A stretch of 64,000 bases of DNA from CALESS01 sp964405455 (GTDB lineage: Bacteria; Chloroflexota; Anaerolineae; Anaerolineales; Anaerolineaceae). This document shows, piece by piece, positions 1-8,152 of this stretch (its first letter is position 1; every line of letters begins with the position of its first letter). Made by a program: the position numbers and the translations under genes. The notes beneath the pieces are model-generated. The model was not told the DNA's origin. It saw nothing but the letters and a program-made list of their open reading frames with translations, and did not search any database. Where the stretch lies: assembly GCA_964405455.1 (NCBI GenBank), contig CAYOOA010000003.1:1-64000 (forward strand), written 5' to 3'.

Positions 1-9
1 GGGGGCACT

Positions 10-34
10 AAAATCGCCTAAAAAGGCGATTTTT
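10..34. terminator. Intrinsic hairpin terminator
   Basis: Stem AAAATCGCC (10-18) pairs with GGCGATTTT (25-33) around a six-base loop, with A-rich and T-rich flanks on the two sides, so it can work in both directions. The gene it ends lies left of the window. The same stem sequence recurs at 2745-2770. Confidence 0.7.
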
Positions 35-46
35 GATTTATTAGCC

Positions 47-110
47 CTTTCAATCCCGTTGAGGGACCTGGCTTCAACCGGGGGTCGGGTCCCCGTCCCT
101 CAAGGGAGGC
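47..110. other. Strong inverted repeat, possible structured RNA or repeat remnant
   Basis: TTGAGGGAC (60-68) is exactly complementary to GTCCCTCAA (95-103). Between the arms lies a C/G-rich segment that can pair again (GGGG at 81-84 region with CCCC at 91-94). The left arm begins with a CTTTCAATCCC-like string, which resembles the start of some CRISPR repeats, but only one copy is present here. No function is assigned. Confidence 0.35.
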
Positions 111-133
111 TGCGCACTGGGGGCATTACACAA

Positions 134-158
134 AGCATCCTTTAGGGTGCTATTTTTT
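134..158 (+). terminator. Short hairpin followed by T-run
   Basis: AGCATCC (134-140) pairs with GGGTGCT (145-151) around TTTA, followed by a run of T. It sits just upstream of the promoter of the first aldo/keto reductase and would insulate that gene from transcription entering from the left. Confidence 0.6.
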
Positions 159-178
159 ATTTAAATCATATATCACCC

Positions 179-209
179 TTGACTTGGAGTTGACTCCAGG
201 TGTTACACT
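179..209 (+). promoter_or_regulatory. MerR-type promoter with 19-bp spacer and operator dyad
   Basis: The -35 is TTGACT (179-184) and the -10 is TACACT (204-209). They are separated by 19 bp, longer than the usual 17. Within the spacer, TGGAGT (185-190) and ACTCCA (193-198) form a perfect dyad. An over-long spacer holding a dyad is the hallmark of promoters activated by MerR-family regulators, which untwist the DNA. The reductase start codon follows at 235. No MerR gene is visible in the window. Confidence 0.75.
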
Positions 210-234
210 ATTATTATCGAAAGGAGTAGATACT

Positions 235-1227
235 ATGAAATTTTCAGCTCTCGGACGTACCGGCCTGAAGGTCAGCCGACTTTGCCTGGGCACAATGAAC
301 TTTGGTCCACAGACCAGCGAGGATGACAGTATTGCCATCATGGATGTAGCCCTGGAACATGGGATTAACTTCTTCGATACCGCCAACGCTTATGGCGTCT
401 ATACCGCCAGCGGTGATACCTCTCATCTTCACCTGGGTCTCACCGAAGAGATCATCGGACGCTGGTTGGTACAAGACGGAAGGCGGGACCGGGTTGTTCT
501 GGCAACCAAGGTGTATGTCAAAATGGGAGAGGGCGTAAATGATCAGGGCTTGTCGGCGTACCATATCCGCAAGGCTTGCGAAGATAGCTTGCGGCGCTTG
601 CAGACAGACCATATCGACCTATACCAGATGCACCACATTGAGCGTTCGACCCCCTGGGACGAAATCTGGCAGGCGATGGAGCAGCTGGTTCGTGAGGGTA
701 AAGTGATCTACGTCGGCAGCAGCAATTTTGCCGGATGGGATATTGCCACTGCGCAATGCACCGCCAGGGAACGCCACTTCATGGGCATTGTATCTGAGCA
801 AAGCCATTATAATCTGGCTGCGCGTACAGTCGAGTTGGAGGTTATCCCGGCTTGCCGGCATTATGGCGTGGGTCTTGTTCCCTATAGCCCACTCGCTGGT
901 GGTCTGTTGGGTGGAGCGTTGCGTAAGGCGATTGAGGGGCGTCGGGCAGGGGGAAACCAGGCTAGGCAGATTGAGCGATATCGTCCGCAACTGGAGGCTT
1001 ACGAGACGCTCTGCCAGGAGCTTGGCGAAGCACCATCCGATGTCGCGCTTGCCTGGTTACTGCATAATCCGGTCGTTACGGCTCCCATCATTGGGCCGCG
1101 CACCGTAGAGCAGATGATGAGCAACCTGCGTGCCCTGGAAATATCTCTCTCAGCCGAGACGATGAAGCGCCTGGATGATATCTGGCCTGGTCCCGGCGGC
1201 GAAGCACCAAACGCTTATGCCTGGTAA
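235..1227 (+). CDS. Aldo/keto reductase
   Basis: NADPH-dependent reductase of the aldo/keto reductase superfamily, acting on aldehydes or ketones in the cytosol. The start at 235 is preferred over an upstream in-frame codon because AAGGAG at 221-225 sits at the right distance and the family N-terminus (MKFSALGRTGLKVSRLCLG) begins there. The full TIM-barrel length (330 residues) is present. The catalytic tetrad is visible as Asp48, Tyr53, Lys92 and His133. The gene is driven by a MerR-type promoter (179-209), which suggests induction by an electrophile, aldehyde or metal. The substrate cannot be told from sequence. Confidence 0.9.
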   Translation: MKFSALGRTGLKVSRLCLGTMNFGPQTSEDDSIAIMDVALEHGINFFDTANAYGVYTASGDTSHLHLGLTEEIIGRWLVQDGRRDRVVLATKVYVKMGEGVNDQGLSAYHIRKACEDSLRRLQTDHIDLYQMHHIERSTPWDEIWQAMEQLVREGKVIYVGSSNFAGWDIATAQCTARERHFMGIVSEQSHYNLAARTVELEVIPACRHYGVGLVPYSPLAGGLLGGALRKAIEGRRAGGNQARQIERYRPQLEAYETLCQELGEAPSDVALAWLLHNPVVTAPIIGPRTVEQMMSNLRALEISLSAETMKRLDDIWPGPGGEAPNAYAW

Positions 1228-1358
1228 GAAAGACACTGTGAGTGTGGGCTACCGGTATTTACGATGAATCTCATACCCCCATCCCCCTATCAGGCGTCAG
1301 GATCGGCAAGCTTCCCGAAGGCAGCTTGCTCTGGAATATCAACAATAACAAGGAGAAA

Positions 1359-2213
1359 ATGATGCAAATCATAAAATTAAACAATGGTGTTGAAATGCCC
1401 ATCCTCGGTTATGGTGTGTTTCAGATCAGTGATGCCGAAGAATGCGAACGGAGTGTTTACGAAGCCCTCCGGACTGGCTACCGTCTGATCGACACTGCAG
1501 CTTCATATGACAATGAAGAAGCGGTCGGTAAAGCGATCAAACGAAGTGGTGTGGAAAGAGCAGACCTGTTTGTTACTACCAAGCTGTGGATTCAGGATGC
1601 AGGGTATGAAAGCGCCAGAAAGGCGTTTGAACGATCCATGCGGCGATTGCAACTCGATTATCTGGATCTATACCTGATCCACCAGCCCTACGGAGATGTA
1701 CACGGTGCCTGGCGCGCGATGGAGGAATTGTATCGAGAACACCGGATCCGTGCCATCGGGCTCAGCAATTTCCAGCCTGATAGAGTGATGGATATGATCG
1801 TTCATCACCAGGTTGTGCCGGCAGTGAACCAAATCGAAACCCATCCGTTCAACCAACAGATTGAAACCCAAAGGTTCTTGCAGGAGAACGGGGTGCAAAT
1901 TGAATCCTGGGGGCCGTTTGCGGAAGGCAAACATAATATTTTCAAGAATGAGCTGCTAGTCTCACTCGCTGGAAAATACAAGAAAACGGTGGCGCAGATC
2001 ATCCTCCGCTGGCTGACCCAACGCGGCGTCGTGGCGATTCCCAAATCCGTGCGTAAGGAACGGATGGAGGAAAATATCAATGTGTTCGATATAGAACTCA
2101 GCCCCGAAGACATGGCTGCGATTGCAACGCTGGACACGAAAACGAGCAGCTTCTTCGATCATCGCGATCCGAATATGGTGAAACTCTTAAGTCAGGCAAA
2201 ACGCAATACCTGA
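1359..2213 (+). CDS. Aldo/keto reductase, 2,5-diketogluconate reductase type
   Basis: Cytosolic NADPH-dependent carbonyl reductase of the AKR5-like group, 284 residues. The tetrad Asp45, Tyr50, Lys75 and His108 is complete, and the IPKS cofactor-binding motif is present near residue 222. AAGGAG (1350-1355) lies upstream of two adjacent ATG codons at 1359 and 1362. Spacing favours the second, which would remove one residue. It follows the first reductase by about 130 bases and may share its transcript. It is clearly a different subfamily from its neighbour, so the pair is not a recent tandem duplication. Confidence 0.9.
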   Translation: MMQIIKLNNGVEMPILGYGVFQISDAEECERSVYEALRTGYRLIDTAASYDNEEAVGKAIKRSGVERADLFVTTKLWIQDAGYESARKAFERSMRRLQLDYLDLYLIHQPYGDVHGAWRAMEELYREHRIRAIGLSNFQPDRVMDMIVHHQVVPAVNQIETHPFNQQIETQRFLQENGVQIESWGPFAEGKHNIFKNELLVSLAGKYKKTVAQIILRWLTQRGVVAIPKSVRKERMEENINVFDIELSPEDMAAIATLDTKTSSFFDHRDPNMVKLLSQAKRNT

Positions 2214-2290
2214 GGCCAGGAAGTGCCCGCAGTCCTAGGGTAATTGAAAATCTCAACGTTTTGATGATGTGGTTAAATTGGAGGTGTCAT

Positions 2291-2617
2291 ATGGCAGCTA
2301 AAAAAGTAACGGCTGGTAGAGATAACCTGGGCGACTTTGCCCCCAAGTTTGCCGAATTAAACGATGACGTGCTCTTTGGCGAGGTCTGGGCGCGTGAGGA
2401 TCAGCTCTCTGCCAGGGACCGCAGCATGATAACCGTTTCAGCACTCATGGCAATGGGCATTTTGGACCAGTCTTTCAAATCGCATTTAATCAGGGCCAAG
2501 GAGAATGGGATCACCAAAGAAGAGATCGTAGAGGTGATCACACACCTGGCCTTCTACACCGGCTGGCCAAAAGCTTGGGCGGCATTTTACATGGCAAAAG
2601 AGATATTTGGCGAGTAA
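2291..2617 (+). CDS. Carboxymuconolactone decarboxylase family protein
   Basis: Small all-helical protein (108 residues) of the carboxymuconolactone decarboxylase/AhpD-like fold. The ARDRSMITVSALMAMG and THLAFYTGWPKAWAA segments are typical of the family. The Cys-x-x-Cys pair of peroxidase members such as AhpD is absent, so a thiol peroxidase role is unlikely. The start at 2291 is chosen because GGAGGTG (2280-2286) precedes it; an earlier in-frame codon at 2261 has no such site. Family members often sit beside aldo/keto reductases, and this one may act on the same small-molecule substrate. Confidence 0.85.
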   Translation: MAAKKVTAGRDNLGDFAPKFAELNDDVLFGEVWAREDQLSARDRSMITVSALMAMGILDQSFKSHLIRAKENGITKEEIVEVITHLAFYTGWPKAWAAFYMAKEIFGE

Positions 2618-2744
2618 GCAGGTGAACCAGTGCGCCTGCAGAGAGCGGGATCACTTGATGTAGATCCCGCTGAATGTCAAACGTTTTTATTTCCTCTTCA
2701 TACCCAAGACATGGTAACGCAGGGAACCTTCGTGGGGACACATA

Positions 2745-2772
2745 AAAATCGCCTGATCAAGGCGATTTTTTC
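2745..2772. terminator. Bidirectional intrinsic terminator
   Basis: AAAATCGCC (2745-2753) pairs with GGCGATTTT (2761-2769) around TGATCAA. It lies between the convergent decarboxylase-like and Old Yellow Enzyme-like genes, and its A/T flanks suit both strands. The stem matches the terminator at 10-33. Confidence 0.85.
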
Positions 2773-2796
2773 TTTCTTTCAATATCTCACCAGGGT

Positions 2797-3867
2797 TTAG
2801 AAAGCCCTCAGGTACTGTCCCGGGATGGAATTGGGCTGTTGTAACTCTTGGGCTGCCTGCAAAGGCCAGTAAGGATTGCGCAGGGATGCGCGACCGACCA
2901 GGACTAGGTCTGCTTTTTCAGCCTGGATGATCTCTTCCGCCTGCTGCGGGGTTGTGATCAACCCGACGGCAGCCGTGGCAATTCCAACTTCGCGCCGGAT
3001 GGTTTCGGCAAAGGGTACCTGGTATCCCGGGCCGGTAACGCCGGGCGGGGTGGCGATATTTCCGCCGGAGGAACAATCCACCAGGTCCACCCCGGTCTCT
3101 TTCAAACGGTGAGCCAGGTTGACTGAATCGGCCAGGTTCCAGCCGTTATCCACCCAATCGGTGCAGGAAAGGCGTACTGCCAGCGGTAGATGCTCCGGCC
3201 AGACCTGGCGTACTTGGGCAGTTGTCTCCAGCAGGAAGCGGGTGCGGTTCTCGAAGCTGCCGCCGTAGGCATCAGAACGCTGGTTGGAGAGCGGCGAATA
3301 AAAGCTGTGCAAAAGGTAGCCGTGAGCGCCGTGGATTTCCACGAATTCAAATCCGGCAGCCAGGGCACGCCGGGCTGCGGCGGAAAAGGCAGCCTGGATG
3401 ACGAGAATCTCCTCCACACTTAACTCATGGGGGAGGGGATAGCCATTACTGAATGGTAGCGGGCTGGGGGCAACCGTTTGCCAGCCGTGCGGATCATCCG
3501 CCAGGATGGGACCGCTGGCAGGTGCGCCCCACGGGCGGTGGGTACTGGCCTTTCGGCCGGCGTGGCCGAGTTGGATACCGGGAACTGCGCCTTGTTCCTT
3601 AAGAAAGCGGACGATGCGAGCCAGTGGTTCGATTTGATCATCATCCCAGAGGCCAAGGTCATTGGGCGTGATGCGTCCCCGCGGTTCAACGGCGGTGGCT
3701 TCCACGATGATTAACCCGGCTCCACCGACGGCATGAGCGCCGTAATGAACTTGATGCCAATCATTGGCAAATCCATCCCCGGCGGAATACTGGCACATGG
3801 GTGGCATGCCAACCCGATTGCGCAACATCACTCCACGCAGGTTGAAAGGATCAAAGAGATGGGGCAT
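2797..3867 (-). CDS. Old Yellow Enzyme family NADH:flavin oxidoreductase (YqjM-like)
   Basis: FMN-dependent ene-reductase, 356 residues, full length. It reduces activated C=C bonds of enals and enones using NAD(P)H. The N-terminus (LFDPFNLRG...NRVGMPPMCQYSA) carries the Cys25 typical of the thermophilic-like/YqjM class. HAGRKAS (102-108) and the substrate-binding HGAH (179-182) are present, and the GGNIAT/GLIT phosphate-binding segments follow. It begins 33 bases after the end of the pstB gene on the same strand, so it could be read through from the phosphate operon, though a functional link is not evident. It fits better with the carbonyl-detoxifying genes to its left. Confidence 0.9.
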   Translation of the reverse strand: MPHLFDPFNLRGVMLRNRVGMPPMCQYSAGDGFANDWHQVHYGAHAVGGAGLIIVEATAVEPRGRITPNDLGLWDDDQIEPLARIVRFLKEQGAVPGIQLGHAGRKASTHRPWGAPASGPILADDPHGWQTVAPSPLPFSNGYPLPHELSVEEILVIQAAFSAAARRALAAGFEFVEIHGAHGYLLHSFYSPLSNQRSDAYGGSFENRTRFLLETTAQVRQVWPEHLPLAVRLSCTDWVDNGWNLADSVNLAHRLKETGVDLVDCSSGGNIATPPGVTGPGYQVPFAETIRREVGIATAAVGLITTPQQAEEIIQAEKADLVLVGRASLRNPYWPLQAAQELQQPNSIPGQYLRAF

Positions 3868-3900
3868 GGTTTCTCCAAAAATTTGTTGATTGCTGAGTAT

Positions 3901-4671
3901 TTATCCAAACCGGCCCTGGATGTAATCCTGGGTTTTGGGGTTGGAGGCATTGACGAACATCCGGCTGCCGAGTCCGTATTCAATTAACTCCCCCTGCAGG
4001 AAGAAGGCAGCATGATCCGCTGTGCGGGCGGCTTGCTGCACGGAATGGGGCACCAGGATAATGGTGTAATTTTGCTTGAGCTCCTGGAGTGAATTTTCTA
4101 CTTTAGCTGTGGAAATTGGATCCAGACCGGAGGTCGGTTCATCCAGCAGGATGACTTCCGGCTCCAACGCCAGGCTGCGAGCGATGCACAGGCGCTGCTG
4201 CTGTCCGCCGGAAAGGGCCACCGCTGGATTGTCCAGGCGGTCACGCACCTCCTCCCAGAGGGCGGCCTTTTTCAGGCTGCTTTCCACGGCTTCCTCCAGG
4301 CGGGTTGAGTCCTTGATGCCGGACAGCCGCAGGCCGTAGGTGAGATTTTCGCGGATGGACATAGGCAGTACTATCGGGCGGGCAAAAACCATGCCAACCC
4401 GCCGGCGCAGGTTGATCAGGTCAATTCCGGGTGCCAGGAGGTCCTGGCTGGAGCCATCCCGGGCAAGGAGGGTCACCTGACCATGAACATCTTTCACATC
4501 CGCCAGGTCGTTCAAACGGTTAAGCACCCGCAGCAGGGTGGATTTACCACCGCCGGCCGGGCCGAACAAGACCGTAATCTCATTGGCGGGAATGCGCATG
4601 GAGATGTTTTTGAGCGACTCATTGCCGTCTGAATAACGCAGGAAGAGATTTTCGATGATGAATTTGTCCAT
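3901..4671 (-). CDS. pstB: Phosphate-type ABC transporter ATP-binding protein
   Basis: ATPase subunit that powers the PstCA permease encoded just upstream. Walker A is GPAGGGKST, the signature is LSGGQQQRLCIAR and Walker B is VILLDEP. The start at 4671 is chosen for TAGAGGT just upstream; a codon at 4686 overlaps pstA. The Q-loop region reads FARPIVLPMSIRENL, whereas canonical PstB has FQKPNPFP-like residues, so this copy diverges from the standard phosphate ATPase. A second and more canonical PstB lies divergently at 7469. A phosphate role comes mainly from its neighbours; another oxyanion such as tungstate remains possible. Confidence 0.85.
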   Translation of the reverse strand: MDKFIIENLFLRYSDGNESLKNISMRIPANEITVLFGPAGGGKSTLLRVLNRLNDLADVKDVHGQVTLLARDGSSQDLLAPGIDLINLRRRVGMVFARPIVLPMSIRENLTYGLRLSGIKDSTRLEEAVESSLKKAALWEEVRDRLDNPAVALSGGQQQRLCIARSLALEPEVILLDEPTSGLDPISTAKVENSLQELKQNYTIILVPHSVQQAARTADHAAFFLQGELIEYGLGSRMFVNASNPKTQDYIQGRFG

Positions 4672-4679
4672 CTTTACCT

Positions 4680-5558
4680 CTACCATTGGCGGCGGGCCCG
4701 CGCGCGTGAGCGGATGATGGTTGCAGCAATGTTCATCCCCAGGATGATGATTAATAACACCAGTGCCGTGCCGTATTGAATCTCCACTGGCATGCCAGGC
4801 ACCTGGGTCGAAACCACGTAGAGATGATAGGGCAGGGCCATGGTGGCATCCATGGGGGAAGCCGGTAATTTGGGCAGGAAGAATGCAGCGCCGGTGAACA
4901 GGATGGGAGCAGTTTCACCGGCTGCTCGTTCCAATCCCAGGATGATGCCGGTCAGGATGCCGGGCAGGGATTGCGGCAGGACAATCTTCCGGATGGTTTG
5001 CCAGCGGGTTGCACCGAGAGAGATGCTCACCACGCGGAAGGATTGCGGCACCGTGCGCAGGGCTTCTTCGGCCGTGCTGATGATGACCGGCATGGTCATG
5101 ATCCCCAGGGTTAATGAGGCTGCCAGGATGCTGGTGCCGAGCTTGAAAAAGAGTACAAAAATACCCAGGCCGAACAGACCGTAGACGATTGAAGGAATGC
5201 CGGCCAGGTTGATGATGGAGATGCGGATGATGCGGGTGAACAGGTTTTCACGGGCGTATTCAGCCAGGTAGATCGCCGCGGCAATTCCAAGCGGAACCAC
5301 GAAAAGGGTGGTGAAGAAGGTCAAGTAGACTGTTCCCAGGATGGCCGGGAAAATTCCCCCGGCCCGCATGCCCTGGCTGGGAAAGGCGGTCAGAAATTCC
5401 CAGGAGATGGCGGGCAGACCTTGTTTGAAGATCAACAGAACGATGAAAAAGATAGGGGTTACCGTCAGCAGCGCAATCAGGGTCAACCCGGCAAAACCGA
5501 CAGCCTGGATAACTTTGCGGCGGGTTGAAAAGGAGAAACGTGGTTTGGTGGAGTTCAT
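4680..5558 (-). CDS. pstA: Phosphate ABC transporter permease PstA
   Basis: Inner-membrane permease subunit with about six transmembrane helices. It forms the channel with PstC for high-affinity phosphate import. The binding-protein-dependent transport motif is visible as EEALRTVPQSFRVVSISLGATRW. The start at 5558 is preferred because GGAAGAGGT lies about eight bases upstream; the longer form starting at 5579 overlaps pstC and lacks such a site. It sits between pstC and pstB within one operon, with very short gaps. Confidence 0.9.
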   Translation of the reverse strand: MNSTKPRFSFSTRRKVIQAVGFAGLTLIALLTVTPIFFIVLLIFKQGLPAISWEFLTAFPSQGMRAGGIFPAILGTVYLTFFTTLFVVPLGIAAAIYLAEYARENLFTRIIRISIINLAGIPSIVYGLFGLGIFVLFFKLGTSILAASLTLGIMTMPVIISTAEEALRTVPQSFRVVSISLGATRWQTIRKIVLPQSLPGILTGIILGLERAAGETAPILFTGAAFFLPKLPASPMDATMALPYHLYVVSTQVPGMPVEIQYGTALVLLIIILGMNIAATIIRSRARARRQW

Positions 5559-5575
5559 ATTGGCTGACCTCTTCC

Positions 5576-6481
5576 TCACGACAGGATCCGCTCGCCGCGT
5601 GAACGCTGTTTGAAGACGACGGCGGAAGCAATCAAGTTCACCGTCAGGGAGATGAGGAAAAGAATGATCCCAATAAAGAAGAGGACGTGATAATGGCTGC
5701 TGCCGACCGCAACCTCGCCCATTTCTGCAGCAATGGTGGCTGTCATGGTGCGGACCGGTGCCAATAATGCGCCCAGACTGGCTGGCAGTACAGCGGCGTT
5801 ACCGGTAACCATCATCACAGTCATGGTCTCGCCGATGGAACGGCCCAGGCCGAGCATGATGGCTGTGATCACACCGCTCCGGGCGGCCGGGAGGGTGACA
5901 CGCCAGATGGTCTGCCAGCGGTTGGCGCCTATGGCAAGCGAGGCATCCCGGTAGGAGCGCGGCACGGCATCCAGGGCATCTTCGGCGATGGAGACGATTG
6001 TTGGGATGGAGATCAGGCCCAACAGGATGGAACCGGCCAGGGCTGTCAGGCCGGTGGGCAGGTTTAGCAAGGTGCGCAGGCGCGGAGCAACAGCCAACAT
6101 GCCAATGAAGCCCAATACCACGGAGGGAATCCCGGCCATTACTTCGATAAAAGGCTTGAGCACCTCGCGTGCCCAGCGTGGGGCTACCTCGGCAATATAA
6201 ATTGCCGTGCCCAAGCCGAGGGGAACGGCCACCAGGGCTGCCCCGATGGTCACTAGCAGCGTGCCGCCGATCAGGGGCAGCAGGCCGAAATAATTTTCAA
6301 TTGGATACCAGCGGATGCTGAGTAGATTGGTTAGCGAAACATCCTTTAGCGCCGGCAGCCCTTCCTTGAGGAGAAACAGGAAGATCAGGGTGACAAACAG
6401 GATGGCGGATACCCCGGCCACCTGGATGGCAGCCGTGATTAGAGTTTCTGCAAGGGAGAGTTGCCGTTGCGATCGATTCAT
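5576..6481 (-). CDS. pstC: Phosphate ABC transporter permease PstC
   Basis: Inner-membrane permease partner of PstA, 301 residues with about six helices. The cytoplasmic coupling motif reads EDALDAVPRSYRDASLAIGANRW. The start at 6481 follows AGGAAGCGG and lies just past the pstS stop; the longer upstream form would overlap pstS by about 50 bases. The extended periplasmic loop after the first helix (GLPALKDVSLTNLLSIRWYP) is typical of PstC. Confidence 0.9.
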   Translation of the reverse strand: MNRSQRQLSLAETLITAAIQVAGVSAILFVTLIFLFLLKEGLPALKDVSLTNLLSIRWYPIENYFGLLPLIGGTLLVTIGAALVAVPLGLGTAIYIAEVAPRWAREVLKPFIEVMAGIPSVVLGFIGMLAVAPRLRTLLNLPTGLTALAGSILLGLISIPTIVSIAEDALDAVPRSYRDASLAIGANRWQTIWRVTLPAARSGVITAIMLGLGRSIGETMTVMMVTGNAAVLPASLGALLAPVRTMTATIAAEMGEVAVGSSHYHVLFFIGIILFLISLTVNLIASAVVFKQRSRGERILS

Positions 6482-6488
6482 CCGCTTC

Positions 6489-7376
6489 CTATGGAGTGGA
6501 GATCGGGACAAAGCCCAGTTCGGTGACGATCTTTTGTGCATCCGAGGAAAGGATCCAATTCAGGTAATCCTTCTCAACCTGGGTGGGTTGGCCCGCCGTG
6601 TACATGTAAAGGTCGCGGGCGATCGGGTAGGTCTTGTCGTTGACAGTGGCAGCGGAAGGGAGAATGTATGCTTCCCCGGGATTGCGGGCAATCGCCACCA
6701 CCTTGACTTGCGGGATGACATACCCCAGGCCGTCATAGCCGATGGCGTTTGGATTATCACGCACTTCGGTGGTAATGCCCTCGGAAGAGGGCAGCATCAA
6801 GGTGTCGGGGGAAAAGAGGGTCTTGTTGTCCTTTTTCCCAAGACGCAATACAGTTTCAAGAAAATAAACATGGGTACCGGAATTGGTCTCGCGCGAAAGT
6901 CGGACGATGGGACGGTCATCTCCGCCTACTTCATTCCAGTTGTTGATTTCACCGCTATAAATGGCTGAAATTTGCTCCAGGGTCAACTGGTGGACCGGGT
7001 TGGCCGGGTTGACGATGACAGCGATGGCATCCCGGGCAACGATGAATTCTACCGGTTCAACCCCGGTTGCCTCAACAGCAGCCACCTCCTCGGGCTTGAT
7101 CGCCCGCGAGGCATTGGCGATATCCGTGGTTTTGTTGACCAGGGCGGTGATGCCTGTGCCTGACCCTCCGCCTGTTACAGAGATAAGCACGTCCGGCCGG
7201 ACATTTTTATAGGCCTCCGCCCAGGCCAGGGCCAGGTTCACCATCGTATCAGACCCTTTATTCTGGATGGTAAGCATCTGTCCGGAAGACTGATTGCTGT
7301 CTTTTCCGGGTGTGCAGGCTCCGCACAGGAGGGCGACGATGATAAGAATCCCCAGAAAATTCCGGATACCGCACAT
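6489..7376 (-). CDS. pstS: Phosphate-binding lipoprotein PstS
   Basis: Extracytoplasmic solute-binding protein that captures phosphate for PstCAB. A signal peptide ends in the lipobox LCGAC, so the mature protein would be lipid-anchored at about Cys21. The binding-site segments GSDTMVNLALAW, GGGSGTGI and SRETNSGTHVYF are characteristic of the family. It is the first gene of the operon. A TTGTTT-17 bp-TATAAT promoter ends six bases before the ATG and no ribosome-binding site is visible, so this mRNA is probably leaderless. Confidence 0.92.
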   Translation of the reverse strand: MCGIRNFLGILIIVALLCGACTPGKDSNQSSGQMLTIQNKGSDTMVNLALAWAEAYKNVRPDVLISVTGGGSGTGITALVNKTTDIANASRAIKPEEVAAVEATGVEPVEFIVARDAIAVIVNPANPVHQLTLEQISAIYSGEINNWNEVGGDDRPIVRLSRETNSGTHVYFLETVLRLGKKDNKTLFSPDTLMLPSSEGITTEVRDNPNAIGYDGLGYVIPQVKVVAIARNPGEAYILPSAATVNDKTYPIARDLYMYTAGQPTQVEKDYLNWILSSDAQKIVTELGFVPISTP

Positions 7377-7382
7377 AGTGCA

Positions 7383-7411
7383 ATTATAGTTTTCTTTGAA
7401 AGTCTAAACAA
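7383..7411 (-). promoter_or_regulatory. Promoter of pstS, predicted leaderless start
   Basis: On the minus strand TTGTTT is followed after 17 bases by TATAAT (plus coordinates 7383-7388). The ATG of pstS begins six bases downstream of the -10, where transcription itself should start. No Shine-Dalgarno sequence fits between them. No obvious Pho box could be recognised. Confidence 0.6.
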
Positions 7412-7453
7412 GGACAAATGGCCGGGTATCAACCGACAAACGGACCAGTTTGA

Positions 7454-7462
7454 TGTTAAAAT
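7454..7462 (+). promoter_or_regulatory. Extended -10 promoter of the second pstB
   Basis: TGtTAAAAT forms an extended -10 element with no convincing -35. It ends six bases before the ATG at 7469, so the transcript may begin at or near the start codon. A GAGGGT lies between, too close to the ATG for usual spacing. Confidence 0.5.
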
Positions 7463-7468
7463 GAGGGT

Positions 7469-8152
7469 ATGACCGCTGGACCCAAACCCATTTTGCAGGC
7501 TCAAAACCTGGATTTTTATTACGGCTCATTTAAAGCCTTGCAGGGTATTAATATGGAAATCCTGCCCCAAAAGGTGACCGCCATGATCGGCCCCTCTGGT
7601 TGTGGAAAGTCAACTTTTCTGCGTTGCTTGAACCGGATGAATGATACGATCCGCGGGTCACGGGTGGAAGGCCGTATCCTCCTGGATGGACGCGATATTT
7701 ATTCGGCTGAGATGGATGTCACTGATCTTCGCCAGCGGGTGGGCATGGTTTTCCAGAAGCCCAATCCCTTTCCTCAATCCATTTTTAATAATGTGGCTTA
7801 CGGTCCGCGGGTGCTGGGTTCGATTAAACAGCGCTCGGATTTGGATGGGATCATCGAAACCAGCCTGCGCCAGGCAGCTTTGTGGGATGAGGTCAAGGAT
7901 AAGCTGGGTGGGAGCGCCATGGATTTATCCCTGGGTCAGCAGCAGCGCCTGTGCATCGCCCGGGTTCTGGCAGTCCAGCCGGAAGTCATCCTGATGGATG
8001 AACCCTGCTCGGCCCTCGATCCGATCGCCACCAGCCATGTGGAAGAATTGATGATCAAACTGGCAGACAAATACACCATCGTGATCGTGACCCATAACAT
8101 GCAGCAGGCTGCCCGGGTTTCGCATTACACCGGCTTTTTCTGGTTGGGTGAA
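7469..8152 (+). CDS. pstB: Phosphate ABC transporter ATP-binding protein PstB, cut by assembly gap
   Basis: ATPase subunit of a phosphate importer, 228 residues visible. The C-terminal 20 or so residues fall in the run of N. Walker A is GPSGCGKST, the Q-loop region is FQKPNPFPQSIFNNVAYG (canonical PstB) and Walker B is VILMDEP. The ABC signature reads LSLGQQQ instead of LSGGQQQ, a substitution at a glycine that normally contacts ATP across the dimer. Translation continuing past the N run is not real: bases after 8252 belong to the opposite-strand mannosidase. It lies divergent from the pstSCAB operon and probably serves the same permease. Confidence 0.88.

Noticed and set aside
6315..6968. 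Plus-strand open frame of 217 codons
   Set aside because: It is antisense to pstC and pstS and shows no recognisable domain or ribosome-binding site.
7377..7468. Pho box in the pst divergent promoter
   Set aside because: No direct repeats of the classical Pho box could be recognised by eye; the regulator of this lineage may use another site.
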